Shown piece after piece: positions 46,272 through 54,605 of a stretch of DNA of 64,000 bases. Every line of letters begins with the position of its first letter. Position 1 is the stretch's first letter. Origin of the DNA: Massilia litorea (GTDB lineage Bacteria; Pseudomonadota; Gammaproteobacteria; Burkholderiales; Burkholderiaceae_D); assembly GCF_015101885.1 (NCBI RefSeq), contig NZ_CP062942.1, forward strand, positions 1 to 64,000, in the 5' to 3' direction. The translations under genes and the position numbers were made by a program. The notes under the pieces are model-generated. The model ran no database searches. It saw nothing but the letters and a program-made list of their open reading frames with translations, and was not told where the DNA came from.

Positions 46272-46811
46272 TTGCGGAAAATTTCCCCTGGGGAATTAGA
46301 TGTAAATGACAAATTTAAGACGTTATCTGTGAAGCGGAAATGCAAATCGTTCTTTATTTTGGTCACGTTATTTCTCATGTCCAAACTCGCGAACCCACAA
46401 GTATGGAAAACCGCCATCTCCAGAAACGAAAGTGATGGAACGGTAGTTATTTATAGATACGTTAAAGAAGTCATCCCCAGTTTTTTACGCAGTCGACAAC
46501 CCGACCGTATCCTTTTCGTATGGCGATACAACGGCGAGAGAGGGATGCCGTCCCTTAACGAGCGTAACCAGATGGATGATTTCGAAGCCGCGCTTTCGCC
46601 TCTGCAGGGGGACGGATTCTCAACATTGGCAATGGTTTCAACCGGAAACAACCTGAAAGAGTGGACATATTACACCCAAGCGGAGGAGGCATTCATAGAA
46701 CGGTTGAATTTGGCTCTTCAATTCAGGGCGACGTTTCCGGTTGAAATCCACGTTTCTTTTGATCCAGGGTGGACAACGTATGAGCGGTTCGTTAAGGCTG
46801 TAAAGAACTAA
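46272..46811 (+). CDS. DUF695 family protein
   Basis: A 179-residue protein, start at a TTG or at a later codon not resolved here. A short hydrophobic stretch (KSFFILVTLFLMSKLANP) near the N-terminus could be a signal or anchor. The rest matches the DUF695 pattern: ILFVWRYNGERGMPSLNER, NQMDDFEAALSPL, STLAMVSTGNNLKEWTYYT, then AFIERLNLALQFRATFPVEI and SFDPGWTTYERF. Members are usually cytoplasmic and of unknown function, so the N-terminal hydrophobic part is unusual if it is translated. No partner gene is apparent; an IS30 relic lies immediately downstream. Confidence 0.72.
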   Translation: MRKISPGELDVNDKFKTLSVKRKCKSFFILVTLFLMSKLANPQVWKTAISRNESDGTVVIYRYVKEVIPSFLRSRQPDRILFVWRYNGERGMPSLNERNQMDDFEAALSPLQGDGFSTLAMVSTGNNLKEWTYYTQAEEAFIERLNLALQFRATFPVEIHVSFDPGWTTYERFVKAVKN

Positions 46812-46844
46812 TTCATTGACCTCTCGTCCGCTTGGAATTTATTT

Positions 46845-47390
46845 TCAACCAGCCGATGCAACACATTCGTGAAATCGCTGTATGGGTGTTCGGAAGTTGA
46901 ATTTCTTCTTGGTTCACTCATTCAGCTGCTTAGCCACCTCGTCAAGGCTCAACTATGGGTACGCCGAGAGGTCTAGCCCTTTCGGAAAATCTGGACGCAA
47001 GATCCCAGTGATGTTTTCGTTGAACCGCCCTGCCAATGGTCTTCATGGGCGCAATATGTATGGATATGCGTATCGACAGTGAAGCGCTTATGGTCAACCC
47101 TCTCCGTCCCGCGGGCCCACGTCAACGTTTTATAGTTTTGCTGTCGAGTTTACGCAAATTGCTGATGAGTGCATCGATCACCGATGCGGTATCTCTGCTG
47201 GCTACTTTTAGCGGCATCAATTAGCGTGTCAGCGGCTCGACGACTGTAGCGATTTCCTGTTGTGGCTACGGAACAGCAGATCGACTTCCCAGTGGCTGCC
47301 TAACGCGCGATCCTCGACAGCACTAGAAAGTTCACTGATCGAAACGGTTTCAACGATCCCGTCATGGTCGTTCGTTTTTGTATGTGAAGA
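46845..47390 (-). pseudogene. IS30-family transposase relic
   Basis: Minus-strand translation with frame changes gives the C-terminal half of an IS30-type transposase: TNDHDGIVETVSISE and VEDRALGSHWEVDLLF, then VASRDTASVIDALISNLRKL, DHKRFTVDT, FNENITGILRPDFPKGLDLS, and KKFNFRTPIQRFHECVASAG with a stop at 46845. These follow the order of intact IS30 enzymes (EDRA..HWEGDL..., NEN.NGLLRQYFPKGTDLS, NxRPR..L....P...F). Several frameshifts and stops, no N-terminal half and no visible terminal repeats mark it as an old relic. Confidence 0.8.
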
Positions 47391-47672
47391 ATTCAGTTTA
47401 GTTTAGTTCCTAACTTTCCCTATCGTTTATCGCGCCAAACAGGTTCTTTCGACGTCGTCGCTAGCGAACCATTTGTCTAGCGACAAATAATTAAGACTGA
47501 CAGCCTTCCCGCGTGCCGATGCCGTCGGTCGTCATATTCCGCTACCGGGGAATACTCTAACAAGATCCTTGATATTGTTCAATGCTGAGACCTATGCGAC
47601 ATGATAAAAGAATGTTGCATGGACAGCGTGACCGAACGGTCGATAATGCTACCGTACAACATGAGGCACATA

Positions 47673-48248
47673 ATGATCTCAGATCTAAGCTGCGACGATA
47701 CGTTGATTCAGCATGCTCGACAAGGCGAGGGGAAAGCATTTGATTGCCTAATGAAGAGGTATCGTGGACGCGTAATGCGAGTGGTTTCCATGCTGATTTC
47801 TAATCCTGAGGACGCAGAAGATGTGGTTCAGGAAACTTTTTTGAAGGCATTTCGTGGATTGAACGGTTTTCGTAACGAGGCATCGTTCTTCACCTGGCTG
47901 TATAGGATCGCTACGAACGTTTCGAAGAATTATCTTCGAGGAAAACATAGGCATGAATTGATTTTTTCTCGGGTCAATTTCGATTCCGCTCCAACCAACT
48001 CTAACTTGGAAAATTCATTAGAACTAGACACGCCAGAGTTGCTGCTAATAGGTAAGCAGGTCGAAAGCTCGATTCGTTTCGCTATCGCACAGCTCCCAGA
48101 TGATATCCGGGATACATTGGCTTTGCAGTTGTACGATAGTTTAAGCAATGATCAGATCTCAAAAAGGCTAGCGTGCCCGACCGCAACCGTACGGACGCGA
48201 ATTTTTAGGGCGCGTGCTGCTACCAAAAATTATCTGGAGCGTTGTTAG
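47673..48248 (+). CDS. ECF-type RNA polymerase sigma factor
   Basis: The ATG at 47673 with GAGG seven bases upstream gives a typical 191-residue ECF sigma factor; earlier in-frame starts (47601, 47622) would add an untypical tail. Region 2 is clear: DDTLIQHARQGEGKAFDCLM, PEDAEDVVQETFLKAFRGL and SFFTWLYRIATNVSKNYLR. Region 4 follows: IAQLPDDIRDTLALQLYDSLSN, DQISKRLACPTATVRTRIFRAR. It resembles the RpoE-like group. No anti-sigma gene follows; downstream there is about 490 bases without a gene. What controls it and which promoters it reads cannot be told here. Confidence 0.9.
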   Translation: MISDLSCDDTLIQHARQGEGKAFDCLMKRYRGRVMRVVSMLISNPEDAEDVVQETFLKAFRGLNGFRNEASFFTWLYRIATNVSKNYLRGKHRHELIFSRVNFDSAPTNSNLENSLELDTPELLLIGKQVESSIRFAIAQLPDDIRDTLALQLYDSLSNDQISKRLACPTATVRTRIFRARAATKNYLERC

Positions 48249-48737
48249 ATTTCTTATCAAGAAGATACATTAATTGTTCAGCGAGTTGGTTGGGGCTAGT
48301 AATGCCAATTTCAATCCCAATTCCAGCTTAATTTTCCGTATTGACTGCGCAATTACAATTGGGATTTTACGAATTTAGTAATTTGTCTGCTCTTCTGAGG
48401 TGGCACTTACAAAGACGGCACTGTCATATCATATAGCACGAACCACACATGACCTTTGTTATAAGAATGGGTAGCGTACCGGTGTTAAACTGTTTGTAAT
48501 GTTGCTATTCCTTAGTCTTAGCGCATCGCAACGCTTTAAATCGGGCGGTGGAGAAAATGTGACGTGCTGACTCATACTATATTTATTGAAGTAGTTCGTG
48601 GTATTGATGCGACGCACGCGTTTCGTTAGGCACCACTAGTCTTGAAGTCTCATAGTTAGCCAAGCACGTTTTTATTGATTAGCTTTTTTAGCGAAATACC
48701 GCAGATTTTGCATGGAAAATTCTGGCATTCCTTATAT
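48249..48737. other. Intergenic, no gene recognised
   Basis: A/T-rich stretch between the sigma factor and a convergent small gene. No anti-sigma gene, terminator hairpin or promoter was convincingly seen. Confidence 0.4.
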
Positions 48738-49001
48738 TTACGAGTTTTCGTATCGGTAGCAATTTGTCGATCCAGAAAACTCAGGAAGCTGCGATAACTT
48801 ATATATTGCGCGGTAGAACTCTATAGAAAACTCCGGCGCCGGAACTCGGCATAGCGTGTTTGCGGCCCAGCAGGAGATCTTCATCGCCTCACTGCTTGGG
48901 ATCCCCTGTTCTTGTAAGAAAGATTGAGCATAGTATTGACCATGCATTTGTTGCAAGGCAATCGCACAAGCGAACAGTCGTAGCCGTTCATTAAGATTCA
49001 T
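48738..49001 (-). CDS. Small orphan protein, 87 aa
   Basis: The ATG at 49001 follows an AAGGAGAT site with good spacing, strong evidence for translation. The product (MNLNERLRLFACAIALQQMH, SFLQEQGIPSSEAMKIS) is predicted helical. Its helix, QGI turn and helix recall the small proteins at 3019 and 32959, although the ILRVL element is missing. It has three cysteines and an aromatic C-terminal part (EFSIEFYRAIYKLSQLPEF). No family recognised. It lies alone, convergent with the sigma factor. Confidence 0.55.
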   Translation of the reverse strand: MNLNERLRLFACAIALQQMHGQYYAQSFLQEQGIPSSEAMKISCWAANTLCRVPAPEFSIEFYRAIYKLSQLPEFSGSTNCYRYENS

Positions 49002-49385
49002 TCCATCTCCTTGGTCGAAGTGCTGCAGGTTTAGGGAACTATAACGCTAACAACATTACTGCCTTATACATGGCTTATCGGCTGCCCCAGAGCTCTAGTC
49101 ATGTCGGGTAGCAGGCGATCGAAGTCATCCATAGTAGAAACAAAATTTCTGGATTGAATCACGGGGGCAAGCACTGCACGAAAGATTGGATGATAGTACG
49201 GCGAGGTGATGCAAGGTCTCTTCTGTGGTCTGTTAGCGTTTCCCATCAGCTACTATTAAGCATCGATCTATAGTTAGCCATGACTGACAACTATTATAAG
49301 CTTTGGGATGTTGTTCGTCAGAGTTATGAAAAGTGTGCCTCTCGCTCCTTTGTTATTTTGTTGCGCTACGTTACCTTAAGATGAG

Positions 49386-49679
49386 ATGGATATCGAAAAA
49401 CTTGAAGGAACAGGCATTCTGTCGATTAGCTTAGATCAGCCTAATCATTATTTTGAAATGGTAGTTTGCACAAATATTGGGCGCAAGTTCAAGGTATCCG
49501 CCTGGAATGCGGTCGACGCTTTCTTTGATATAACATTTGGTGCTCTGGATTGCCGAGAATTTGGTGCAGTGGGCGAACTTGAGTGCGTGACCTTGATGGG
49601 AGACGTACTAATACTTGAAGGGAATTTTGTGAATATTGTAATCAAGACTGCTAGAATCTTAATCGAAGAGTTTTCTTAG
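49386..49679 (+). CDS. Hypothetical protein, 97 aa
   Basis: A short acidic protein (MDIEKLEGTGILSISLDQPN, FGAVGELECVTLMGDVLILE) with alternating hydrophobic residues suggesting a beta-rich fold. There is no signal peptide and no recognised family. The ribosome-binding site is weak (AAGATGAG close to the start), so the call rests mainly on plausible composition and an uninterrupted frame. It is followed by the first copy of the 1.3 kb repeat. Confidence 0.42.
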   Translation: MDIEKLEGTGILSISLDQPNHYFEMVVCTNIGRKFKVSAWNAVDAFFDITFGALDCREFGAVGELECVTLMGDVLILEGNFVNIVIKTARILIEEFS

Positions 49680-49873
49680 TCCAGGATTTGGATAGGCAAA
49701 CTCATGACGATAGGAGGCACTCGTTTTCCATTGAAGTTTGCTGATTATTTTATGCTACAGCCACGTAGTATGAACACTGAGGACCTATTGTTAGGGTCTG
49801 CCTACTCGCTGACCAGGGTCGAGTGGTTGCTGACGGATAGATGTATGCCACATCTCTAGTTGCTTTGCAGAAA

Positions 49874-49895
49874 ATGCCGGCCTTGCGGCCGGCAT
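49874..49895 (-). terminator. Terminator of beta-helix gene copy A
   Basis: ATGCCGGCC, TTGC loop, GGCCGGCAT form a nine-base stem just past the stop. On the minus strand it is followed by TTTTC, giving a usable though short T tract. The same stem at 56135-56156 lacks the T tract because the repeat ends exactly at the stem. Confidence 0.8.
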
Positions 49896-49909
49896 CGATT
49901 TCGTGAAGT

Positions 49910-51043
49910 TTAGTAGAGGTACGACTCGTAGGCGCCGAAGTCAATCTTCGCACCGCGCGTCTTGCCATCGAAATCGGTGATGGGCGCGTTGGCGGTCAAG
50001 CCTTTGCTGATGACTGGGGAGGTCGTCTGCAGGTGATAGTTGCCATCGCCGCTGGCGAGATACTGCACAAACTTGGGATCGGCACTGATGATGCCGGTCT
50101 TGGTGGCGCTGCTCGGACTCGCGAGATCGAAGTTCGTGCGGTTTGCATACACCAGGTTGGTAGACACGCTGTTACCGACGTCTTCCGATGCGATCGGACC
50201 CTGGATGCCGCCGCCATTCGCGTAAATGATGTTGTTATGCACCTGAATATTGCGGGTTGGGCAACCGTTGTTGTAGGCTTCCTTGCAGCCGCCGTAACGC
50301 ACGCCATAGCCAGAGTTGGCAAACAACGTGTTGTTCATGATCAGGGTGTTGTTATTGTCATGGCCCAGGTTGATACCTTGGCTGGTGGACGAGACAACGT
50401 TATTCATGATCATGCCGGACGAATTGTGGTAGATGCCCTGGATGTAGCCACAACCACCACCGACCTTGTGGACCCGGTTGTTGAAAATCTGGTAGTTCGA
50501 GTAGGTCTTGCCGCGGCTTTGGTCGGTCACGATGCCGCCCCCGCCACGATTGTCACAGCCAGAGGTCATCGCGACGTCGTGGATCCAACTGTTCCTAACC
50601 GACGAGTTACCGCCGGTCATGGCGATACCGATGCGCACGCTCGTGCTACCGGCACCGTTGACCTGGAAACCGTCGATATCGGTATAGCCACCCCTTTGGC
50701 TCCACATCGTGTACGCGCCAGTGACCGGCTTGAGAATCGCTCCATACTTGGTGTCCGAAACGAAGCGAATACGTGCGGTCGCGGTGCCACTGACGGTGGA
50801 GGTAACGGTTTCGGTGTAGGTACCGGGAGCTACGTGGACAACATATCCAGGCTTGGCAAGAACTGCAGCGCGCTGGATGGTACGCAAAGGAGCACTGCTC
50901 GAGGTACCGACGTTCGTGTCCTTGCCCAAGGTGGACACATACAGGTCCGCAGCGCTAGCGCCAGCGGTAACGGTAAACAGTGCTGCAAAACCAGCGACGA
51001 ACATTGCAGAAGTACGGGTAGACGAATTAGCAAAAGTTTTCAA
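49910..51043 (-). CDS. Secreted right-handed beta-helix protein, copy A
   Basis: A 377-residue protein read from a TTG start preceded by AAAGG. It has a signal peptide (FVAGFAALFTVTAGASA before ADLYVS). The mature start DLYVSTLGKDTNVGTSSSAP and TIQRAAVLAKPGYVVHVAPG is the usual opening of DUF1565/pectate-lyase-like beta-helix proteins. Repeated N-rich turns follow (QIFNNRVHKVGG, MIMNNVVSSTS, LIMNNTLFANSG, IQVHNNIIYANGG), ending DFGAYESYLY. Such proteins bind or cut acidic polysaccharides. No classic lyase catalytic triad was recognised. The identical copy B is 6.3 kb downstream. The nearby exopolysaccharide locus makes its polymer a possible substrate. Confidence 0.85.
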   Translation of the reverse strand: MKTFANSSTRTSAMFVAGFAALFTVTAGASAADLYVSTLGKDTNVGTSSSAPLRTIQRAAVLAKPGYVVHVAPGTYTETVTSTVSGTATARIRFVSDTKYGAILKPVTGAYTMWSQRGGYTDIDGFQVNGAGSTSVRIGIAMTGGNSSVRNSWIHDVAMTSGCDNRGGGGIVTDQSRGKTYSNYQIFNNRVHKVGGGCGYIQGIYHNSSGMIMNNVVSSTSQGINLGHDNNNTLIMNNTLFANSGYGVRYGGCKEAYNNGCPTRNIQVHNNIIYANGGGIQGPIASEDVGNSVSTNLVYANRTNFDLASPSSATKTGIISADPKFVQYLASGDGNYHLQTTSPVISKGLTANAPITDFDGKTRGAKIDFGAYESYLY

Positions 51044-51365
51044 CGGAAATGCCTTTAATCACGAAAGAAGGAGTAACTTTGACGTAGGTCAACTGCCAAA
51101 GTTCAACATTTCGGCAAAAAAATTTTCCATGTGAACTGTTTTGCTACAGAAATTGCCGCCGGGCTATTGATATAGTAGTTACATTAGCCCCTTTGATTGA
51201 TCGGATGTCCATCTGAAATTAAATGTGCTTAGTACTTTCTTGTCAATAGATTCTACGGTTTGGAGCTAGTTAAGCACGTTTTCTAAACAAATCTCGTGCA
51301 TCTTTGGCGATATTCTCCTAGGTATTGTTTCTGCCACATACTCCGTCAATGCCTAATACGGTCAT

Positions 51366-51437
51366 AACCTCTTAACCTCTTAACCTCTTGATCTCTTGAT
51401 CTCTTGATCTCTTGACCTCTTGACCTCTTGACTTCTT
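51366..51437. repeat. Octamer tandem repeat, nine units
   Basis: Nine adjacent 8-base units: three AACCTCTT, three GATCTCTT, two GACCTCTT and one GACTTCTT. The block structure of variants suggests stepwise local duplication. It lies in non-coding DNA about 380 bases upstream of the LOV kinase and 190 bases beyond the beta-helix repeat. Confidence 0.85.
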
Positions 51438-51461
51438 GCTCACGCAGCGCCTCAAGAGGTC
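51422..51461. other. Hairpin formed with the last octamer units
   Basis: GACCTCTTGA at 51422-51431 is the exact complement of TCAAGAGGTC at 51452-51461 with a 20-base loop. Because the left arm is a repeat unit, other GACCTCTT or similar units could pair with the same right arm in alternative registers. Confidence 0.55.
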
Positions 51462-51812
51462 TACAGACACTACCTTCGTCTGTGCATAGTTTGAAAAACG
51501 GGGTGCTAGGAGATTGTGCTTGAGCGCTTCAAGAAATACCTATCACTGTTGCGAGCCATACCACGCGATGTTCTCGACACCAGCGCTTCAGAAGCGACGC
51601 ACGTTTCTGCCAATGTTGCTCGTTAAGAAATTTCTCAAGGTTGACGTATTTTATGCACACCCAGTTCTTTTTTTTTACGCTAACTTTTGAAGCTGATGAT
51701 CTAAAATACACCTTTGTAGAATGTGAAGTGGATTATCGATTGTAGCCCAAGGGAAGCGGTGGCGGCGACTCTTTTACGCATGGAAATCTGCTCTCCTCAA
51801 AGGAATACCAAA

Positions 51813-52940
51813 ATGGAATCCAGTAGCAATCATAATGATGCTTGGCATTTCTTGACTCTACTTTTAGACGCCAGTAACTTTTCCGCTGTCATTACCGACG
51901 CAAATGCCCCTGACAATCCGATAGTTTATGTCAATGCCGCGTTTGAAAAAATGACAGGTTACGCTATTAATGAGGTAATCGGTAAAAATTGCAGACTGCT
52001 GCAGAACGACGACAGAGATCAGCCTGATCGAAAATTGATCTCAATGAGCATCGAAAAGAACGCTCCTTGTGAGCACTTGCTTCGGAACTACCGTAAGGAC
52101 GGCCAGATGTTCTGGAATAAACTCTATCTTTTCCCATTTCGAAACGATGGGCAGGTGATTTACTTTGTCGGCGCTCAACTCGACGTAACTTCAGAGATTA
52201 GCATGCTGGCAACCGTTAAGAATACGGCGTCTGAGCGGACACGATTGATAGAGACTTTGCATACCGAGCGAAATCGCATAAAAAGACTTTCGTTGAAGTT
52301 GCTTAATGCCCAGGAAGCTGAGCGCAAAGCACTAGCGCGAGAATTACATGACGAGTTCGGCCAACGGCTATGCGGAATCAAGATGTTTCTAGATCGCGCG
52401 CAATCCGACATGGACGCGGACGAGAAAAATTTATTAGTACTACAGGCCAAGGATGAGGTTAGTGAACTAATCGCATTAGTTCGGAATATGTCTGCATCAC
52501 TACGACCGGCAAAATTAGAATTTTTCGGGTTAGAAGCAACTATTTATGAGCTGCTGATGCGCCTGTTTAAGGATGGCCCCAATTGGGTTTTCGAGTATAC
52601 AGATCTTCCAGAGCGTCTTCCACTGGAGATCGAAATCACATTATTCCGTATTGTACAAGAGAGTGTTACCAATATCCTGCGTCACGCCAACGCCGGTCAA
52701 GTTATCGTTGAGATGAAGCGTGGGCCTGCGAATGAAGAGATCACACTTACGATCGCTGACAACGGGGTTGGATTTGATGCGTCGCGTTGGAAAGAAGTCG
52801 GCGCCTCAACAGCACGGATGGGATTGATAGGCATGAGTGAGCGCATTGAATTGCTCGGCGGAACGTTTGTCGTGAAAAGCGCTCCGAACGCAGGTACGTG
52901 CATTGCCGCTGTGCTTCGTGTCATTTGCGAGAGTGACTAA
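51813..52940 (+). CDS. LOV-domain (blue-light) sensor histidine kinase, HisKA_3 type
   Basis: The ATG at 51813 follows AAAGGAATACC and gives 375 residues; the frame is open to 51723. The PAS domain has LOV hallmarks: NPIVYVNAAFEKMTGY, GKNCRLLQ with the adduct-forming Cys60 (the usual Phe of NCRFLQ is Leu), NYRKDG, FWN and the late glutamine in FVGAQLDVT (Gln122). A coiled linker leads to a NarL-type dimerisation domain with phospho-acceptor His179 (ARELHDEFGQ). An ATPase domain follows with N box NILRHANAG, G1 DNGVGFDASRW and G2 MGLIGMSERIELLGG. A flavin-binding blue-light kinase is therefore expected in the cytoplasm. There is no response regulator beside it; the LuxR-type gene at 34836 is the nearest candidate. 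Confidence 0.9.
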   Translation: MESSSNHNDAWHFLTLLLDASNFSAVITDANAPDNPIVYVNAAFEKMTGYAINEVIGKNCRLLQNDDRDQPDRKLISMSIEKNAPCEHLLRNYRKDGQMFWNKLYLFPFRNDGQVIYFVGAQLDVTSEISMLATVKNTASERTRLIETLHTERNRIKRLSLKLLNAQEAERKALARELHDEFGQRLCGIKMFLDRAQSDMDADEKNLLVLQAKDEVSELIALVRNMSASLRPAKLEFFGLEATIYELLMRLFKDGPNWVFEYTDLPERLPLEIEITLFRIVQESVTNILRHANAGQVIVEMKRGPANEEITLTIADNGVGFDASRWKEVGASTARMGLIGMSERIELLGGTFVVKSAPNAGTCIAAVLRVICESD

Positions 52941-53031
52941 TGGGTGACATAATCTAATTAATTTCTCATTGTGGGGCTAACAGCAGCTTAATCACACGTG
53001 GAGTGTGCTTCTGTACGCTTAGCTTCAGAAG

Positions 53032-53553
53032 TTAGCTAACAACTTTCGCCGTTGCTCGGGCGTGTGCGCACCATCCTTCCCAGTACCATTCGAGCACCAT
53101 ATTTTCATAGCGCCCGCCTGGGCGTCGTGTAAAATCTTTTACACCTTGCCCCCCCATCTGTCGCTCAAAGTATGAACGCTCACGAGATTCTATTTCAGTA
53201 TCAGTTTCGATTTCGGTAACAGTGCGTGAACCTCTACGACTGGCCATCCATGCCGCGGTTCGGCAGTGCTGCTTCCATAGAGCGTCGACACCCGAACGAC
53301 GATAGCTGCCATGAAGTTTATGTTGCCTAAGGTCAAGATTCCTATGCTGTCTAGTAAACTCGGCTCGCAGCTCGGCCTCATCGGGCCAGCATGTTTTATC
53401 TGAAAGCCCTGGGCCGTCAACCTCCCTATTTTCAGTCACCATCATATGTACCCCAAAGTGTAAGCAGTTATTTTCATGTCGCGTCATTTCGTACATTGGT
53501 AACGGCCGCTCCTTGGCTCGTGCCGGCAACGTCCGCCGTGTTGCTCTGATCAA
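53032..53553 (-). CDS. Hypothetical protein, up to 173 aa
   Basis: An open frame with an uncertain start (53553, 53496 or the internal MMVTENREV region are all possible). The C-terminal part (ALWKQHCRTAAWMASRR, ENMVLEWYWEGWCAHARATA) has the Trp/Ala-rich helical look of small phage or mobile-element proteins, and the middle is rich in charged residues. No ribosome-binding site clearly decides a start. No family recognised, so this may be a partly decayed gene. Confidence 0.42.
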   Translation of the reverse strand: MIRATRRTLPARAKERPLPMYEMTRHENNCLHFGVHMMVTENREVDGPGLSDKTCWPDEAELRAEFTRQHRNLDLRQHKLHGSYRRSGVDALWKQHCRTAAWMASRRGSRTVTEIETDTEIESRERSYFERQMGGQGVKDFTRRPGGRYENMVLEWYWEGWCAHARATAKVVS

Positions 53554-54605
53554 GCAGCACGGTGCTTTTGTGTATCATCCTATGCCGCCGGGGCGCAACC
53601 GTGTGTTCGTTACGTAGTAGTGGCTGCCCATAGACGTCAACGTACTCGGTTATTGACGTCCACAGAAATGCAAAGCTACTTCGGGAAGGGGCCGGAAAAG
53701 AGCGTTTGTTAGGACAAGGTAGTGAGTGCTTCCGTTATACTGCTATTTCATCGGCAACTATCGATAATGGTTGAGAACATTAGAATCCCTTGGGCTGTGT
53801 ATCGTTAGACCTTTTTGAACGAGAAGACGGAAACCGCCGATCCATATTGCAATCCTCAGCCCTGTTATCGCTGACGATATAAAAATTTTGTTCTTATATT
53901 GTCGTGGTTTATGGATGTGCGTTCAGAACTCGTTTATACGAGTAATAAAATTAGAGTTATATCTTGTACAAGGTACTACGCGTGTGTAACGAGGACGGCC
54001 TAGTGCCGCTGAGCCAGTGATTACTCGAGAAATTAGCACATATCTGACCGATCGCGCAGCAGAATAAACAGTTCATTGATAAGCATCAAGCTATTGCGGT
54101 CACTTACACCTCCCTATATTAAGAAATAACAGGATGGTACGTACGCCGAACGGTTGTTATGGTAGTCTTACGGATTCTCTTACGCAATCTTTGTGTTCAG
54201 GCGTCAATTTGAAGTTCGCGCGACAGGTCCACTAGATAGTCTACTCGTTTGCATGGTGACGCACGAGTTGCAGTATGACTAGGAAAAATTTAGGGCAACC
54301 CAGCGTAGACTCGGGCTATTTCAACTATTCTTATTCTTTCGCTCCTGATGCGTAGTTCTTCACCGCTGACACGATAAATCGTCCTGAAAGTAATAAATGC
54401 CGCGCTCGCAAAACTAGGCGGAGAAGGCTGATGGCTGCAAGTAGGACGCGGAATAATTCGGATGAGGGCCGCGGATCCGAAACCTAACTAGGGCTAACGT
54501 CGGGTATGGCCGTTAAAAAGGTTTCAGTCGGCTAAGCTTGCGCGTGTCGCACGCGGTTTTACCCAACTGGGGCACACGTGGTATGCAGTTGGCTTGGAGA
54601 GATAT
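53554..54605. other. Intergenic, no gene recognised
   Basis: About 1 kb without a credible frame in any direction. The right part should hold the promoter of the HAF-repeat gene at 54606. No repeats or IS relics were recognised. Confidence 0.4.

Larger units (their letters stand above)
49874..51176. repeat. 1303-bp direct repeat, copy A
   Basis: This segment appears identical to 56135-57437 (offset 6261). The proteins and all shadow frames translated from both copies are the same, and the sequence match ends sharply at ATGCCGGCC on the left and ATATAGT on the right. It contains a complete beta-helix gene with about 130 bases of upstream DNA and its terminator stem. No terminal inverted repeats or transposase were found. 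Confidence 0.93.

Noticed and set aside
50033..51058. 341-codon plus-strand frame opposite the beta-helix gene (and its twin at 56294)
   Set aside because: It is the antisense shadow of a GC-biased gene with signal peptide and family motifs; the frame has no ribosome-binding site and a low-complexity composition.
51366..51437. Octamer repeat as a CRISPR array
   Set aside because: Units are 8 bases and directly adjacent without spacers; no cas genes are present.
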